A stretch of DNA of 64,000 nucleotides from Plasmodium coatneyi. Taxonomy: Eukaryota; Apicomplexa; Aconoidasida; Haemosporida; Plasmodiidae. The notes below the pieces were generated by a model, which saw nothing but the letters and a program-made list of their open reading frames with translations, was not told the DNA's origin and did no database searches. Positions 48,053 to 58,815 of this stretch are shown in pieces. Every line of letters begins with the position of its first letter. The first letter of the stretch is position 1. The DNA is taken from positions 1,116,001 to 1,180,000 of the forward strand of contig NC_033564.1 of the NCBI RefSeq assembly GCF_001680005.1. The letters are read 5' to 3'. The position numbers and the translations under genes are program-made.

Positions 48053-51000
48053 ATGGCACCAACGAAGAAAGCAGGAACAAGGTCTGTGGAGGAAATAATC
48101 AGAGGGTGGAATGTAAGTGCGACACAGAGTGTATGAGGGTATAATAGATGAGAGGTGTACATCCATGCAAGAGTAATGTGAAAGTATATAAAGTGGAAAG
48201 CGGAATAGGATGTATAGAGAATAAGGGAATACATGTATGATATATTTATTTGTAGGTAGCAAGTTTAGATGAAATAGTGGAAATGTTCGAAGTATACTCA
48301 AGCAGTGTGGATGAAAATAAATTAGAGGGAAACTTAGAAGCATTGTATATATGGTGCCAGGAGGATCAGATAGAAGATGAATTTAAAATGTATAAAGGAT
48401 GTATGGAAACTGAATTCTGCAAAGTTCTAGTAAGAAATTGGGAATATGCATCAAGGAAAAATATTGATACGAAAACTGTACAAATAAATTGGAAGAGCAT
48501 GATGCCAGATGCAAAGTGTTCTATATTGAACTTATGGTTATACTACTATGAAAGCATGATTTGTCCAATGACATTCGAGAATTTCTACATAAATAAAGCA
48601 ATGGATGGTATGTGGCGTATGATGATGGATGATGGAAACTATGAAAGGTGTGAATACAAAAGTGCAAAGAACGCCCTCAGCATGCAAAATATGAGCGAAG
48701 TGAAAGAAGTAATAAAAGCATTGAAGGAAAAAGGTGTAGATGACAAAATGAAGAACATACCAAAGAGGTTTGAATGTACAGTTGGAAGGGGGAAATGTAA
48801 TGTTACATATAAGGAAGGAAAAGCAAAAGTAGGGGACCAGGAATTGCAAATGGAAGAGAAGGATAAAAAAATTCTAGAGGACATAATGCAAAAGAAGGAT
48901 GTAATAACGAAAATGAAAGAAGAGATTGAAGAAGAAGAAGAAGAAGAAGAAGAAAAGAGGCAGAAAACAGCGGTACCTCCTCCACCACCATCTCCACCAG
49001 GTAAATCCTATAAAAAGATTACTCTTATAACCAAATAAAAATAGGGAACAACAACAACAATAAGGAAGGGTGGACACCACAATGGGCGGAGGTTGTACCA
49101 CCACCGCCCCAGTGTATCGTTATTCTAACATCACCCCATTACCATTGATATATTCCATTCTTTTCCTTTCATAGACAATGACTGCAAGGAAAAAAAGACC
49201 TTATGTGAACGCGTAACATGTGTAACAAATCAGTACCATACGGACAAGGGAGGGAATCCCGACTGGGTAAATGAGCAATACTGTCCATTATAGTTAAGGA
49301 CAACATAATCAGTATATAGACAAATCTATATATGTTCATGTAAGAGTGAAATGACATTCCATATGGGTACAAAAAATACATATATATGTGCTCCTTCCTT
49401 CCCCTTCTTTTGCTTGTGTAGGATCAAATGTGGAGGGATGTAGGGAACAGGGTTGATCCACTAGTAGATGCAATATCTAAGGCGGACACGAAGGCGGACA
49501 GTTATTGCAATGACGATAGATGGAACAATAATGTAGTGACTTTTGCAGAAAGGGAAGTGTGCAAGTTCATTGCTAGGGGACTGCATCATATATATAGCAC
49601 TCAGACAGGCGACGGACGGACGGACGATAGGGCCAAGAATGACCAAAGATTTAAAAGAACTATGGAATGTGTTCTACTGAACGATTATGTGGATAAATTA
49701 AAAGAAAAAGCGAAGAAGAAAGGGAATTGTGATGTTGAGAGAGGCATTAATGAAGCCTTTAAGAAAAGTGAACAAATTAAAAATGAAACAGTTCCATGCA
49801 AGGATCATAATAACTGTCAAGTGTGTCAGAAGGAAGAATATAAAAAATGTCAAATAAATGGACAGACTCTAGAGAATGAATTAAATAAGCTTCTCCAAAA
49901 GAAGGAAGGGGACATACAGGAAACCATGGAAGAAATATGTAAGGAAAAAATACGACAACAATGTCTAAAGAATCAGCGAAAGGGGCACCAGACACACCAG
50001 AAACCAATGTTCCACCACTGTGTACCATAAAACTCAACTATTACACTACTACTTCTACTCATTCTTCCATCGTAATCCTTCCTCATTCTTCTTTTCTTAT
50101 AGGCAAGGACTGCACGAAGGAACCTACCTTATGTGAACGCACCAAGTGCGTAACAACAAAATGGTTTAAAGACAGGAAATCTCCTAGCATAGGGGAACAA
50201 AACTGGGTAAGTGAGAAACATCACTGTCCATTCTGGTTAATATCATAAGAAGGAATAATATTCTCCATACATTATAATTAAAAAAAAAAAAAAAAGAGGA
50301 AAGAAACCTCCCATGGACCCTATATGTGCACATACACATGGAGTATACACATATATGTTCCACCCCCCCTTTATTTGCACAGTGTACATTCTGGAATACG
50401 GACGTCAAAGGAAAATTGACAGGTCTGTCTGAAAAAATAGCAGGGGGTGACCGGGAGGTCCATACTTTGTGCGAGAAAATTGATGGGAAGAACACTACAC
50501 TGAGTAAAGCACAAAAGGAAGCTTGTAATTATATTGTTCGAGGATTAAAATATATATATGGTGTCCGAAGTGGAGGTAGTAGTATGGATAGGAATACCAG
50601 AATATTTAAGCAAACCATGTACTGCGTATTCCTGAATGCTTATGCGGACAAATTGAAAGAAAAGAATCCTACTTGTATCACGGAAGATACCATAAAAGAA
50701 GCATTTAAGAAAGGAAATACAAAGAAGGAGGTATGGTGTTTGGATAAGCAGAATGGTAATTGTGCAGTGTGTGAACGGGAGGAAAACTATGGAACTTGTA
50801 AATTGGACATAAATAAAAGTCTCTGGAAGCCAGAAATGTGCGAGATAGACAAAGATGATGTAAAGAAAAAAGTGGATGGGCTGCTCAACAGTGATGGTAA
50901 AATAAAGACAACTCTAAATACTATAAGTTCTACAAATAACTTATGCAATCGTGCACAATGTGTAACAGTTAAATGGTTTGAGGACAGAAAAAATTCAGAC

Positions 51001-52350
51001 AGTTCGAAACAAGACTGGGTAAGGGAACATTAATTATCATTAGTGTCAAGGTCATTTCATTGAAACAGGCACCCTATAAATATGCTTCGGAATGGTGACC
51101 ATAAATCGTGTACTCACTTTAAGTATACATACACATATATCCCGTTTCTTCTGCCTTCTTTTATTTTCACAGTGTACATTTTGGGGAGCGGAGGACGTTG
51201 GACGTGTATTGAGGAGTCTGTCCACTGCTATGACTAATAATAACGAGAAAATGGACCTATATTGCAATACAATTGGAGGGCCAGATAGTGCAGAAAAAAA
51301 GGCATGTCAATATATTACTAGGGGGTTAGAGCATGTATATAATTCTCAGGAAACTGGGACTTGGAGGGATAAAGATGCTGCGAAAAAAAAGAAGAACAAC
51401 CAACAATTTGATCGAACTATGGGATGCGCTTTCCTGAATGTGTACGCTGATAGAATAAAAAAAACATGTAATGAAGCAAAGGAGGGCATAGACCATGCCT
51501 TTGAAAAAAGTGAAGAAATTAAGAAAGAAACATCTCCATGTAATAAAGATAATAATTGTGTTACTTGCAAGAGGGAAGAAAATTTTGGTTGCACGCTACA
51601 CGTGAAGGATGATCTGCTGAATATGGGAGCAAGCGCACGTTGCGAAGGGGACAGACAAAATATACAGAATAAGTTGGGTAAAATGCTGGATCTAACGACG
51701 AACAAGGATCCACAAGTAAAGCCATCTCTGACTGAAATAAATAACATATGTCCAAAACCACAAGCTGCCAAACCAGCCGCCACTAAACCAGCAACTACGA
51801 AACCAACCAACGATCATAGTGGAGGAGGTAAGACTCCAACTGTAGATTGCTCTGCGGGGGTTGTTGATGCTGGCGTTGATCTTAGTGCATGTCTTCCTCT
51901 TGACGATGATGATTCTTCAGCAGAACCGTCCGCTCCTCCTCCGCCTAATGAGGACCTTGAAGCTAAACGTGGACAGGGTGGTCCTGTTGGCGCTGCAGGT
52001 AGTACAATGGGTAATGTTCATGTACAGAAAGATAGGATTCAACTACCTCCTGATCCTTCACCTACAAGTCCCATAAATTCCCAAACTCCATCACAGATTT
52101 CTTCCCCAGATGGCCAAGCTTCAGGTAATAATAATAAAAAAAAAAAAATAAGCACTCTAAAAAATGTGTGCAGCCCATAACGTTCATCAAAAAAATAAGA
52201 AAATTAGAAAATAAAGAAATAAAAAATTTAAAATATAACAACGAAAAAAGAAAAAATTAAAAAGGAAAAAAGTGAAAAAAGCAAAAAGTGTAAAAAATTA
52301 AAAAAAAAAAAAAAAAAATTAATATTAAAAGAAAAAAAAAGAAAAGAAAG

Positions 52351-52382
<32 letters not shown>

Positions 52383-53575
52383 TACTCCAGAGAGCGTCCA
52401 CAAAGGTGCACCCACAACAGTTTCGTTTCATAGCACATTTTTGACCCCATTGTAAATTAACGTTCTCCTGCCCTACATTTATTCCTTAGGTGGAGATGAT
52501 AAAACTACGCAAGTTAATACTGTTGCCGAAGGTCAACCCCAAGGTGGATCAGGACCAACTCATGGCAATAGTGATCCAGACCAAGATCCCCAACTACCAG
52601 CTTCTGCTGGTGGCTCCAGCGTCGACGTAGCAACCCCCAATCCTGTCCAAGAACTCCAACCCCAAGCACCCACATCCCCCGTCCTTCCAGCTCGACCACC
52701 CCCTCCTCCACCTCCAAGAAGACCATCATCGTCATCACCTCAGCAAGCACCATCATTACCACGAGCAAAAAGAACATCCTTACCAAAAGCAGGGGAAGAT
52801 GGATCACCATCCCCTTCCGACCTCCTTATCCCGTACCTTCCTTTGGCTCCTGTGTTCCTTGGTCTTTCTGCTATGACCTACTTGCTTTGGAAGGTAAGAA
52901 AAAAAAAAAAGGGAAAAAAAGAAAAGAACAGAGAAAAGAAAAAAAAAAAAAAAAAAAAAAATAAGAAAATAACACACTTCAATCAAAATAAACATTTTGT
53001 ACTGAATGTGAAATTCACACTTCCGTTATAATGAATACTTTGGTCTTAAGGGCAACATTTGGCACCCTAAAAATTACTCTTTCCTTCCCTTTTTTCCGCA
53101 GTATTTCTTCCTCGGTAAAAAAAGAAGACGTCATAGAAGAGAGGAACAGTTAATCTCTCCCCCCTCAGAAGAAAAACTCCTTGATCATGTGGACGACCAG
53201 GCAGATGGTCCACATGCATATACCTTAGTAAAGGAACGCAGACAACAAAGATCAACACCACAAAGAGGAAGAAAAAAACGGGCTCATAGGCGTGGTAGTG
53301 GTGGTGGTGTACGTCGCCGCACGATTATTGATATTCATTTACAAGTGTTGGACGAATATCAAAAAGGGGATCTTCATTCGACGAAGGAAGACTTTCTACA
53401 AATTATTGTTCATGAATTTATGGGAAGGAACTTTGTAAAAGGAGAAAATGTTCCTAAGGAACAAGTTCCTCTCATAAATATTCCTGAGGAACAGGTTCAA
53501 TGTTTAGATTCCGGGTTTAGGGAGGAAGACTTTGTTCCTGACGAAGGATGTTCCAAGTTCAGATTCCGGGTTTAG
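48053..53575 (+). CDS. SICAvar: SICAvar variant antigen, gene B (9 exons)
   Basis: Exons are 48053-48112, 48256-49000, 49175-49266, 49422-50019, 50103-50206, 50383-51018, 51173-52124, 52490-52893 and 53102-53575. Phases fit throughout, giving 1354 residues. Exon 1 encodes MAPTKKAGTRSVEEIIRGWN. Exon 2 is a SICA-alpha module ending in a poly-Glu/poly-Pro stretch. Exons 3 and 5 are mini-exons with LCERVTCVT and LCERTKCVTTKWF. Exons 4, 6 and 7 hold SICA-beta modules (VCKFIARGLHHIYS, ACNYIVRGLKYIYG, ACQYITRGLEHVYN). Exons 7-8 form an Asp/Pro-rich stalk. Exon 8 ends with the membrane helix APVFLGLSAMTYLLWK. Exon 9 is the cytoplasmic tail (YFFLGKKRRRHRR, RTIIDIHLQVLDE, DLHSTKEDFLQIIV). It has only one alpha module, whereas gene A has three. 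The 3' end of exon 4 is uncertain (a weak donor at 50020, and a likely lost A near 49946). The tail shifts frame near 53545 and stops at 53573-53575. Confidence 0.88.
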
Positions 53576-53732
53576 GGAGGACGACTTTGTTCTTAAGGAA
53601 CAGGTTCAAAGTTCGGATTCCGGGTTCAGGGAGATATACTTTGTTCCTACGGAACAAGTTTCTATGGTTGATGTTCCTAGGGAAGGTGTTTCTCAGGAAC
53701 AGGTTCCAAGTTCAGATTCCGAATTTTAGGGT
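53576..53732 (+). pseudogene. Remainder of the SICAvar B tail repeats
   Basis: A second frame, open from 53532, reads on through VPSSDSGFREDDFVLKEQV, SSDSGFREIYFVPTEQV and VSQEQVPSSDSEF to a stop at 53727-53729. This is the normal repeat phase. The exon 9 frame leaves it at GAAGGATGTTCC (about 53544-53555). The longer tail was probably ancestral. Confidence 0.65.
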
Positions 53733-54610
53733 GTAGTAAATTTTTTTGTTTCTATTCAAAAATATAGGATATTATTTACATTTGAATAGAACATTCCTCA
53801 TGGAGTAGAAGCCCGTGAGAGACATCTAAATATTAGGAAGTGGGGTAATGTAGAAAATATTCATATAAAAAATAACTTATATAGAAAATATGGACGGCAG
53901 AAACCTATTAAGTGGATTTTATTCAATGAACAACACACATCTCTTTGGAATTTTTTTTTTTCATTAGTGTTCCTAACACATTGGGAATGAGGCGAATTTA
54001 AGGAATAAGGAGTGCCTCTTTTTTTTTTTTTTTCACCTTTTCACATGGTTCATGCGTGTGTTGATTTTTTCCACATGTATATATGCGAGAAACTGCGTAA
54101 AATTTTTTTTTTTGTTATATGGGGGTGTTTTTTCCTTTTTTTTCGTTTTGTATTGTATTAAATTGTTTACGTTCATGTGTAATTAATATAGGTGTAAAGA
54201 ACTCTTTAATACATTCCTATTTGTTTGGTAAATTCGTTTTTATTGAAGATCCAAAATATATGTTCATTAAAGTTTTTTTCTGTTATAAGTTTTTTACCTT
54301 CATAACTTTTCTTACCTTAATAATTTTTTTGTACTTTAATAATTTTTTTTTTCCTTCTCCTTAAAGTTCTAATTATGGACTTTTGAAAAGTGCTACACAT
54401 TTGCGATAATTTGTGCGGGCTTCGCGAAGGTGACGCGAGGGTGTGTCCGCAGTGGTTCTAACCCCCCTTCTTTTATGTTATACACATCTTTTAGATGTGC
54501 AGTTCACACAAAACGGGAATAACGACGTTTACATGAAATAGAGAGGAAGCTGCGTCTTCCGCTTTATTTTAGTATAATTTAGGTATAACATTAGTCAAAA
54601 TTAGGAGAAA
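53733..54610. other. 3' flank of SICAvar B
   Basis: AT-rich. It contains TTTCGTTTTGTATTGTATT...TTCATGTGTAATTAATATAGG and CTATTTGTTTGGTAAATTCG...TTTATTGAAG, matching the flank of gene A. No coding exon was found; the open frame near 54119-54364 is Phe/Ile-rich and low in complexity. Confidence 0.55.
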
Positions 54611-54618
54611 AAGAAGAA

Positions 54619-55010
54619 TGCCCTAATATAAATTTGTCACAAAGAAAAAATGTCCAAAAAATTGCCCTAATATAAATTTGTCACACAGAAAAAATTGCAC
54701 AAAAAAAAAGTAAAAAAATTAAATTAAATTAAATTAATTCATAATATTAAAAAAGAAAAAAGAAAATTTTCTCCAAAAAAAAAAGAAGAAATGCCCTAAC
54801 AAAAATTTGTCACACAGAAAAAAATTGCCCCCCCAAAAAAAAAAATTGTCCAAAAAAGAATTGCCCTAATATAAATTGGTCACACAGAAAAAAATTGTCT
54901 AAAAAAATCGTCCAAAAGAAGAATGCCCTAATATAAATTTGTCACAAAAAATGTGTCAAAGGAAAATTGCTTAAAAAAGAAATGCCCTAATATAAATTTT
55001 GTCACACAGA
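54619..55010 (+). repeat. Six-copy TGCCCTAATATAAATTTGTC repeat before the kir pseudogene
   Basis: Copies start at 54619, 54663, 54792, 54862, 54924 and 54983. Most continue ACACAGAAAAAATTG. Spacing is irregular (44-129 bases), with A-rich filler between copies. Each contains CCCTAA, the complement of telomeric TTAGGG. It lies about 0.7-1.1 kb upstream of the kir start codon. Confidence 0.85.
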
Positions 55011-55717
55011 AAAAATTGCAAAAAGAAAAATGTGAGAAGAAATTGAAAAAAAAAGGAAAAATTTCAAAAAAAAGAAAAGGGAAGGAACCATGTATTTTGT
55101 GTGCGCATGAATAAATGTAAGATTGAAGGTAAATTAATAATGTAAACATCTTTACTGTGCACGATGTAAGGTGGAGTGAGGAATCCTTTTTAATTTGTGA
55201 ATTATATAATACAAATGAATAATTACCTATAGTGAAAATGTAAGCAACAGTATAATACGAATTTAAAGTATAGGAGGAGTACAATGTTTTAGGAAAAAAA
55301 AATTAGGTTCATATGTACAAAATAAGTAATATATATATAGAATTATAATGCTCACAGAATGGAAGGAACAGAATATTGTGTAAGTGTAGGAGTTAAAAAT
55401 ATATGGTTTCCTTCCATTCTTATATTTTTATTATGGACGACTTTTTAAATTATGAAGGAAGCCTATTATGAGTGAATAATATATATAAGCAGAAATTCAG
55501 TACATGTGGTCATGTGTTATAATTAAGTCAAATAATAAGGAAATATCTGCTATAAGGGGTGAAAGTTAGAATTTAATGTAGAACCATAAGTACATATAAA
55601 TAGAATGAAGGAATAGTTAAGTATACAATTCAAAGGAAAATGTATTCCAGGAGTAGGCACATATTAGAGTAAAGGTCCTATAAGTCAAAATATTACGGCA
55701 ACAGAAAAAAGTAGAAA

Positions 55718-56607
55718 ATGTCAGAATTGGTAAGAAGAAAAAAAGTGTGAATAGAGTGTTCCTAATATTGTACCCTTAATTTTTATGTATACCACACATA
55801 GTTCATCTATATTACTTCTAACATACACAGGGAAATTGTATAAAGGGGAAGAGTGTACAATCCCGGTATGATGAGTTTGAGACAGCAGCAAGAAAGGAGA
55901 GTAATGCATGTAATGGTGAATATGGCAAAACGAAGACCGCCTTAGAAAGTGTGCTTGGTGTACATGTGGAACTAACGCGTGAAGTAGAAGGAATCATGAA
56001 TGTCTTGTGCCACATAAATAGGAAGAGCAGAACAGAAAAATCTATGTATTGTCAGCATTTTTATTATTGGCTAGGGCAGGAAGTGTGGAAAATGTGCGGA
56101 CAGAAGAGTGAAGTGTTCTCTGAAGTTATGCAAAAAAATTCATGAAGCGTTGCCCAAAGTACAAATGTATTCAGGTATGCAGAAATGCCCAAGTGTATAT
56201 CCTGATGTAAGTGCAACGGAGCTCGATCAGTTAAGGGTACTCTACGACTATTCACAGGACTGATCATTTATAGAGGGAGAAATAAAGAAAGCTGGCCTCG
56301 ACTGTCTTCATAAATATAAAGAATATATGGAAAAGGTTTATAAGGTCCAGACAAACATAGATGACTTCTGCATGAGGGAGTATAATGGGACGAATCACCT
56401 CTGTATAGCGAGAAGAAGCATAGCGACAGGCCGCAAGCAGGATACATCCAGCATAAGGAAATTGCGGGAGCAAGTGGAGCAGAAGGTACAACAGAAGATA
56501 AAAGAGAAGCAAGGTCAAAAGGCACTGCAGACATTACCACCGGGAGCAGGTGAAAGTGGCCATATGGAAAGTCAATCACAAGCGAGCAAAACGGAAGGTA
56601 CCCCAAA
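55718..56607 (+). pseudogene. kir: kir (pir family) gene remnant, fused to eRF3 copy
   Basis: A tiny first exon 55718-55729 (ATG TCA GAA TTG) is followed by donor GTAAGA and acceptor ACATACACAG. Exon 2 starts at 55831 (GNCIKGKSVQSRYDEFE) and carries the pir-typical segment MYCQHFYYWLGQEVW. The frame breaks in an A7 run near 56129-56136 and resumes one frame over (EALPKVQMYSG, LDQLRVLYDYSQD). It meets TGA at 56261-56263 and then continues open (FIEGEIKKAGLDCLHKYKEY, NIDDFCMREYNGTNHLC) until it joins eRF3 sequence at 56608. The usual transmembrane exon is missing. Family assignment rests on the YYWLG segment and the MSEL-type first exon, so it is fairly but not fully certain. Confidence 0.75.
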
Positions 56608-58093
56608 TCAAGGAGAAAAAGCTGTACAAACAAAAAGCAATTTGATAGAGGTCGATCCCAGACAACATTTAAACATTATTTTTATTGGACACGTAGATGC
56701 AGGCAAGTCAACTGCCTGTGGAAACATCCTTTACATTCTGGGGTACGTCGATGATAGAACCATAGAAAAGTATGAAAGAGAGGCCAAGGAGAAAAATAGA
56801 GAGAGCTGGTTTTTGGCGTTTATTATGGATATCAATGAAGAGGAGAGACAGAAGGGAAAAACTGTCGAAGTGGGCAGAGCTCACTTTGAAACCAAAGACA
56901 GGAGGTTTACAATTTTGGATTCCCCGGGGCATAAGAATTTTATTCCCAATATGATTAGTGGTGCGGCACAGGCTGACATCGGTGTGCTGATCATTTCTGC
57001 TCGTAAGGGGGAGTTCGAGACGGGTTTCGAGCGAGGAGGCCAAACACGTGAACACACATTGCTAGCGAGGACGCTAGGTAAGTAACAAGGAGGAGGTCCA
57101 ACGCAAAAGCAGGCACGCGTCATCAGCACAACCCTTACTGTACTTACAGTGCGGATGCTCCTCATGCCATGTCCTTTTTCCCCCCCTGTAGGAATAAACC
57201 AACTCATCGTTGCCATCAACAAGATGGACGACCCCACGTGCAACTGGAGCGAAGCCCGCTACGACGAAATACAAAAGAAAATAACCCCCTTTATAAAATC
57301 GTGCGGGTATAACATAAACAAGGATGTGTTCTTCGTACCCATCTCAGGACTCACCGGACAGAATCTCTCCGACCATGTCTCCGATAAGAACTCCAAGCTT
57401 TATGATCCAAGGGGTAGTTGGTATGATACATCTAAGCCCACCCTGTTTCAAATTCTAAACACATTATCACCCCCCCCCTGGGATGAAAAGGGACCTCTAA
57501 GAATCCCCCTCTTGGAAGGATACAAAGACAACGGGATCATAGCCATTGGGAAAATCGAATCAGGAACCTTGTATGGAAATAACATGAGTTGTACCCTCAT
57601 GCCAAATAAGTTAAAAGTCAAAGTGCTGAATGTGTACTTGGAGGATGATGAAGTTCCTTATGCTAAGCCTGGGGAAAATGTTCGCGTGAAGTTGTTAGGC
57701 GTAGAAGAGGATCAAATAAGCAAAGGATTCGTTTTGTGTGATTCTTTGAACCCCTGCTCCGTTGTTAGTGAGTTTATTGGACGAGTAGCCATTGTGGAGT
57801 TACTTGAACACAAGCCAATCATCACAGCGGGATACTTCTGTATCTTCCACGCCCACACCACTTGTGAGGAAATTCAATTCCTGGACATGCTCGAAGTTAT
57901 AGATAAAAAGTCGAAAAAGAAAAAAATAAAACCCAAATTTATTAAAAATGACTGCATCGTTACTGCCCACTTTTTGCTCTCCAACCCGGTGTGCATAGAA
58001 GTGTATGACAAGCTTCCTCAACTGGGAAGGTTTACCCTGCGGGATCAAGGCAAAACCATAGCCATAGGGAAGATACTGGAGTTGAAGGGGTGA
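56327..58093 (+). CDS. Second eRF3 GTPase with a KIR-derived N-terminus (chimeric gene)
   Basis: Exons 56327-57077 and 57192-58093 (phase 1; GTAAGT...CCCTGTAG) give 550 residues. About residues 1-94 come from the kir remnant in frame (MEKVYKVQTNIDDFCMREYN to KTEGTPN). From there the protein equals eRF3 residues from about 90 to the end. G1 GHVDAGKS and G4 NKMD are intact. G3 reads DSPGH (Asp198-Ser199), where the other copy has DAPGH. All other core residues match in my comparison, although about 55 synonymous differences exist. The in-frame stop at 56261 bounds the frame upstream. The first ATG is 56327; a later in-frame ATG at 56564 would remove most KIR residues. Its promoter is unknown and may be the old kir promoter. 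No other gene lies in the unit. Its strict conservation argues for function. Confidence 0.85.
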
Positions 58094-58815
58094 TCTAAGC
58101 GCGAGGGGGAGAATGGTGGCTTCCGTGATGGAGTATACTTTTTTCGACGTTTACATTTACTTCCAATTTGCATGTCTTTTTATCTGTTCTCTTTCGCGTG
58201 AGCGTTCCCCCATGGACATCCCCATTTTAAGTACTATGGCCCACCCTTTCCAGTGTAGTGTATAAAGGATAGTCCTGACGTTGCTGTGCTACGTGTCGAG
58301 TGGCTGGACATCCCCTCTTCACTCCATGTCCTTTCTTCGTTCCGTCCACTGAGACCCAAACAAAAGAAACTTATCACCATCAGTAAAATGTAAAATATTA
58401 TAATAAAATAAAGTGTGCCTTTCTGTGCCTTGCGGTGTGAACGTAGTGAAGAAGATATCCCCCTCAGGGGGTGGATCCATCTTTGGCAACGCATATCACC
58501 TTTTTGACTCCGTGCTGGGCGTAGTGAAAAATTTCCCAAAGGAGGCAAGAACACACACATTGTATGGTTAACCATCTTCCTTTGCCCGCGAAGAATGTTG
58601 TACCCGTGTATTGCCTTGTTTGTTTTGTCCCATCTTAGGGGGACAACAAAAGTTGTATGTAAAATCTCACTCACGCGTCAATAATATGTTCCATTAGTTA
58701 TTTGTCTTTTTTGGTTTGAACACCTGCACGTTTGGGAAGCATCATCATTTCTCCTTATTATGGACACGTACGAGAGTGAAGAGAAGCAAAGACCTTTCCT
58801 TTCCTTCCTTTTTTT
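56608..58815 (+). repeat. Segmental duplication, copy 2 (eRF3 core plus 3' flank)
   Basis: Direct copy of 35001-37230, 21.6 kb downstream. The left junction is the kir/eRF3 fusion point. The right end fades at the poly-T tract after AAGCAAAGACCTTTCC. The coding part has no indels; the intron is one base longer, and the 3' flank has a deletion of about 40 bases. Confidence 0.95.

Noticed and set aside
54619..55010. CRISPR-like array of short repeats
   Set aside because: Spacing is irregular, spacers are A-rich low complexity, and the genome is eukaryotic; classed as an interspersed repeat.
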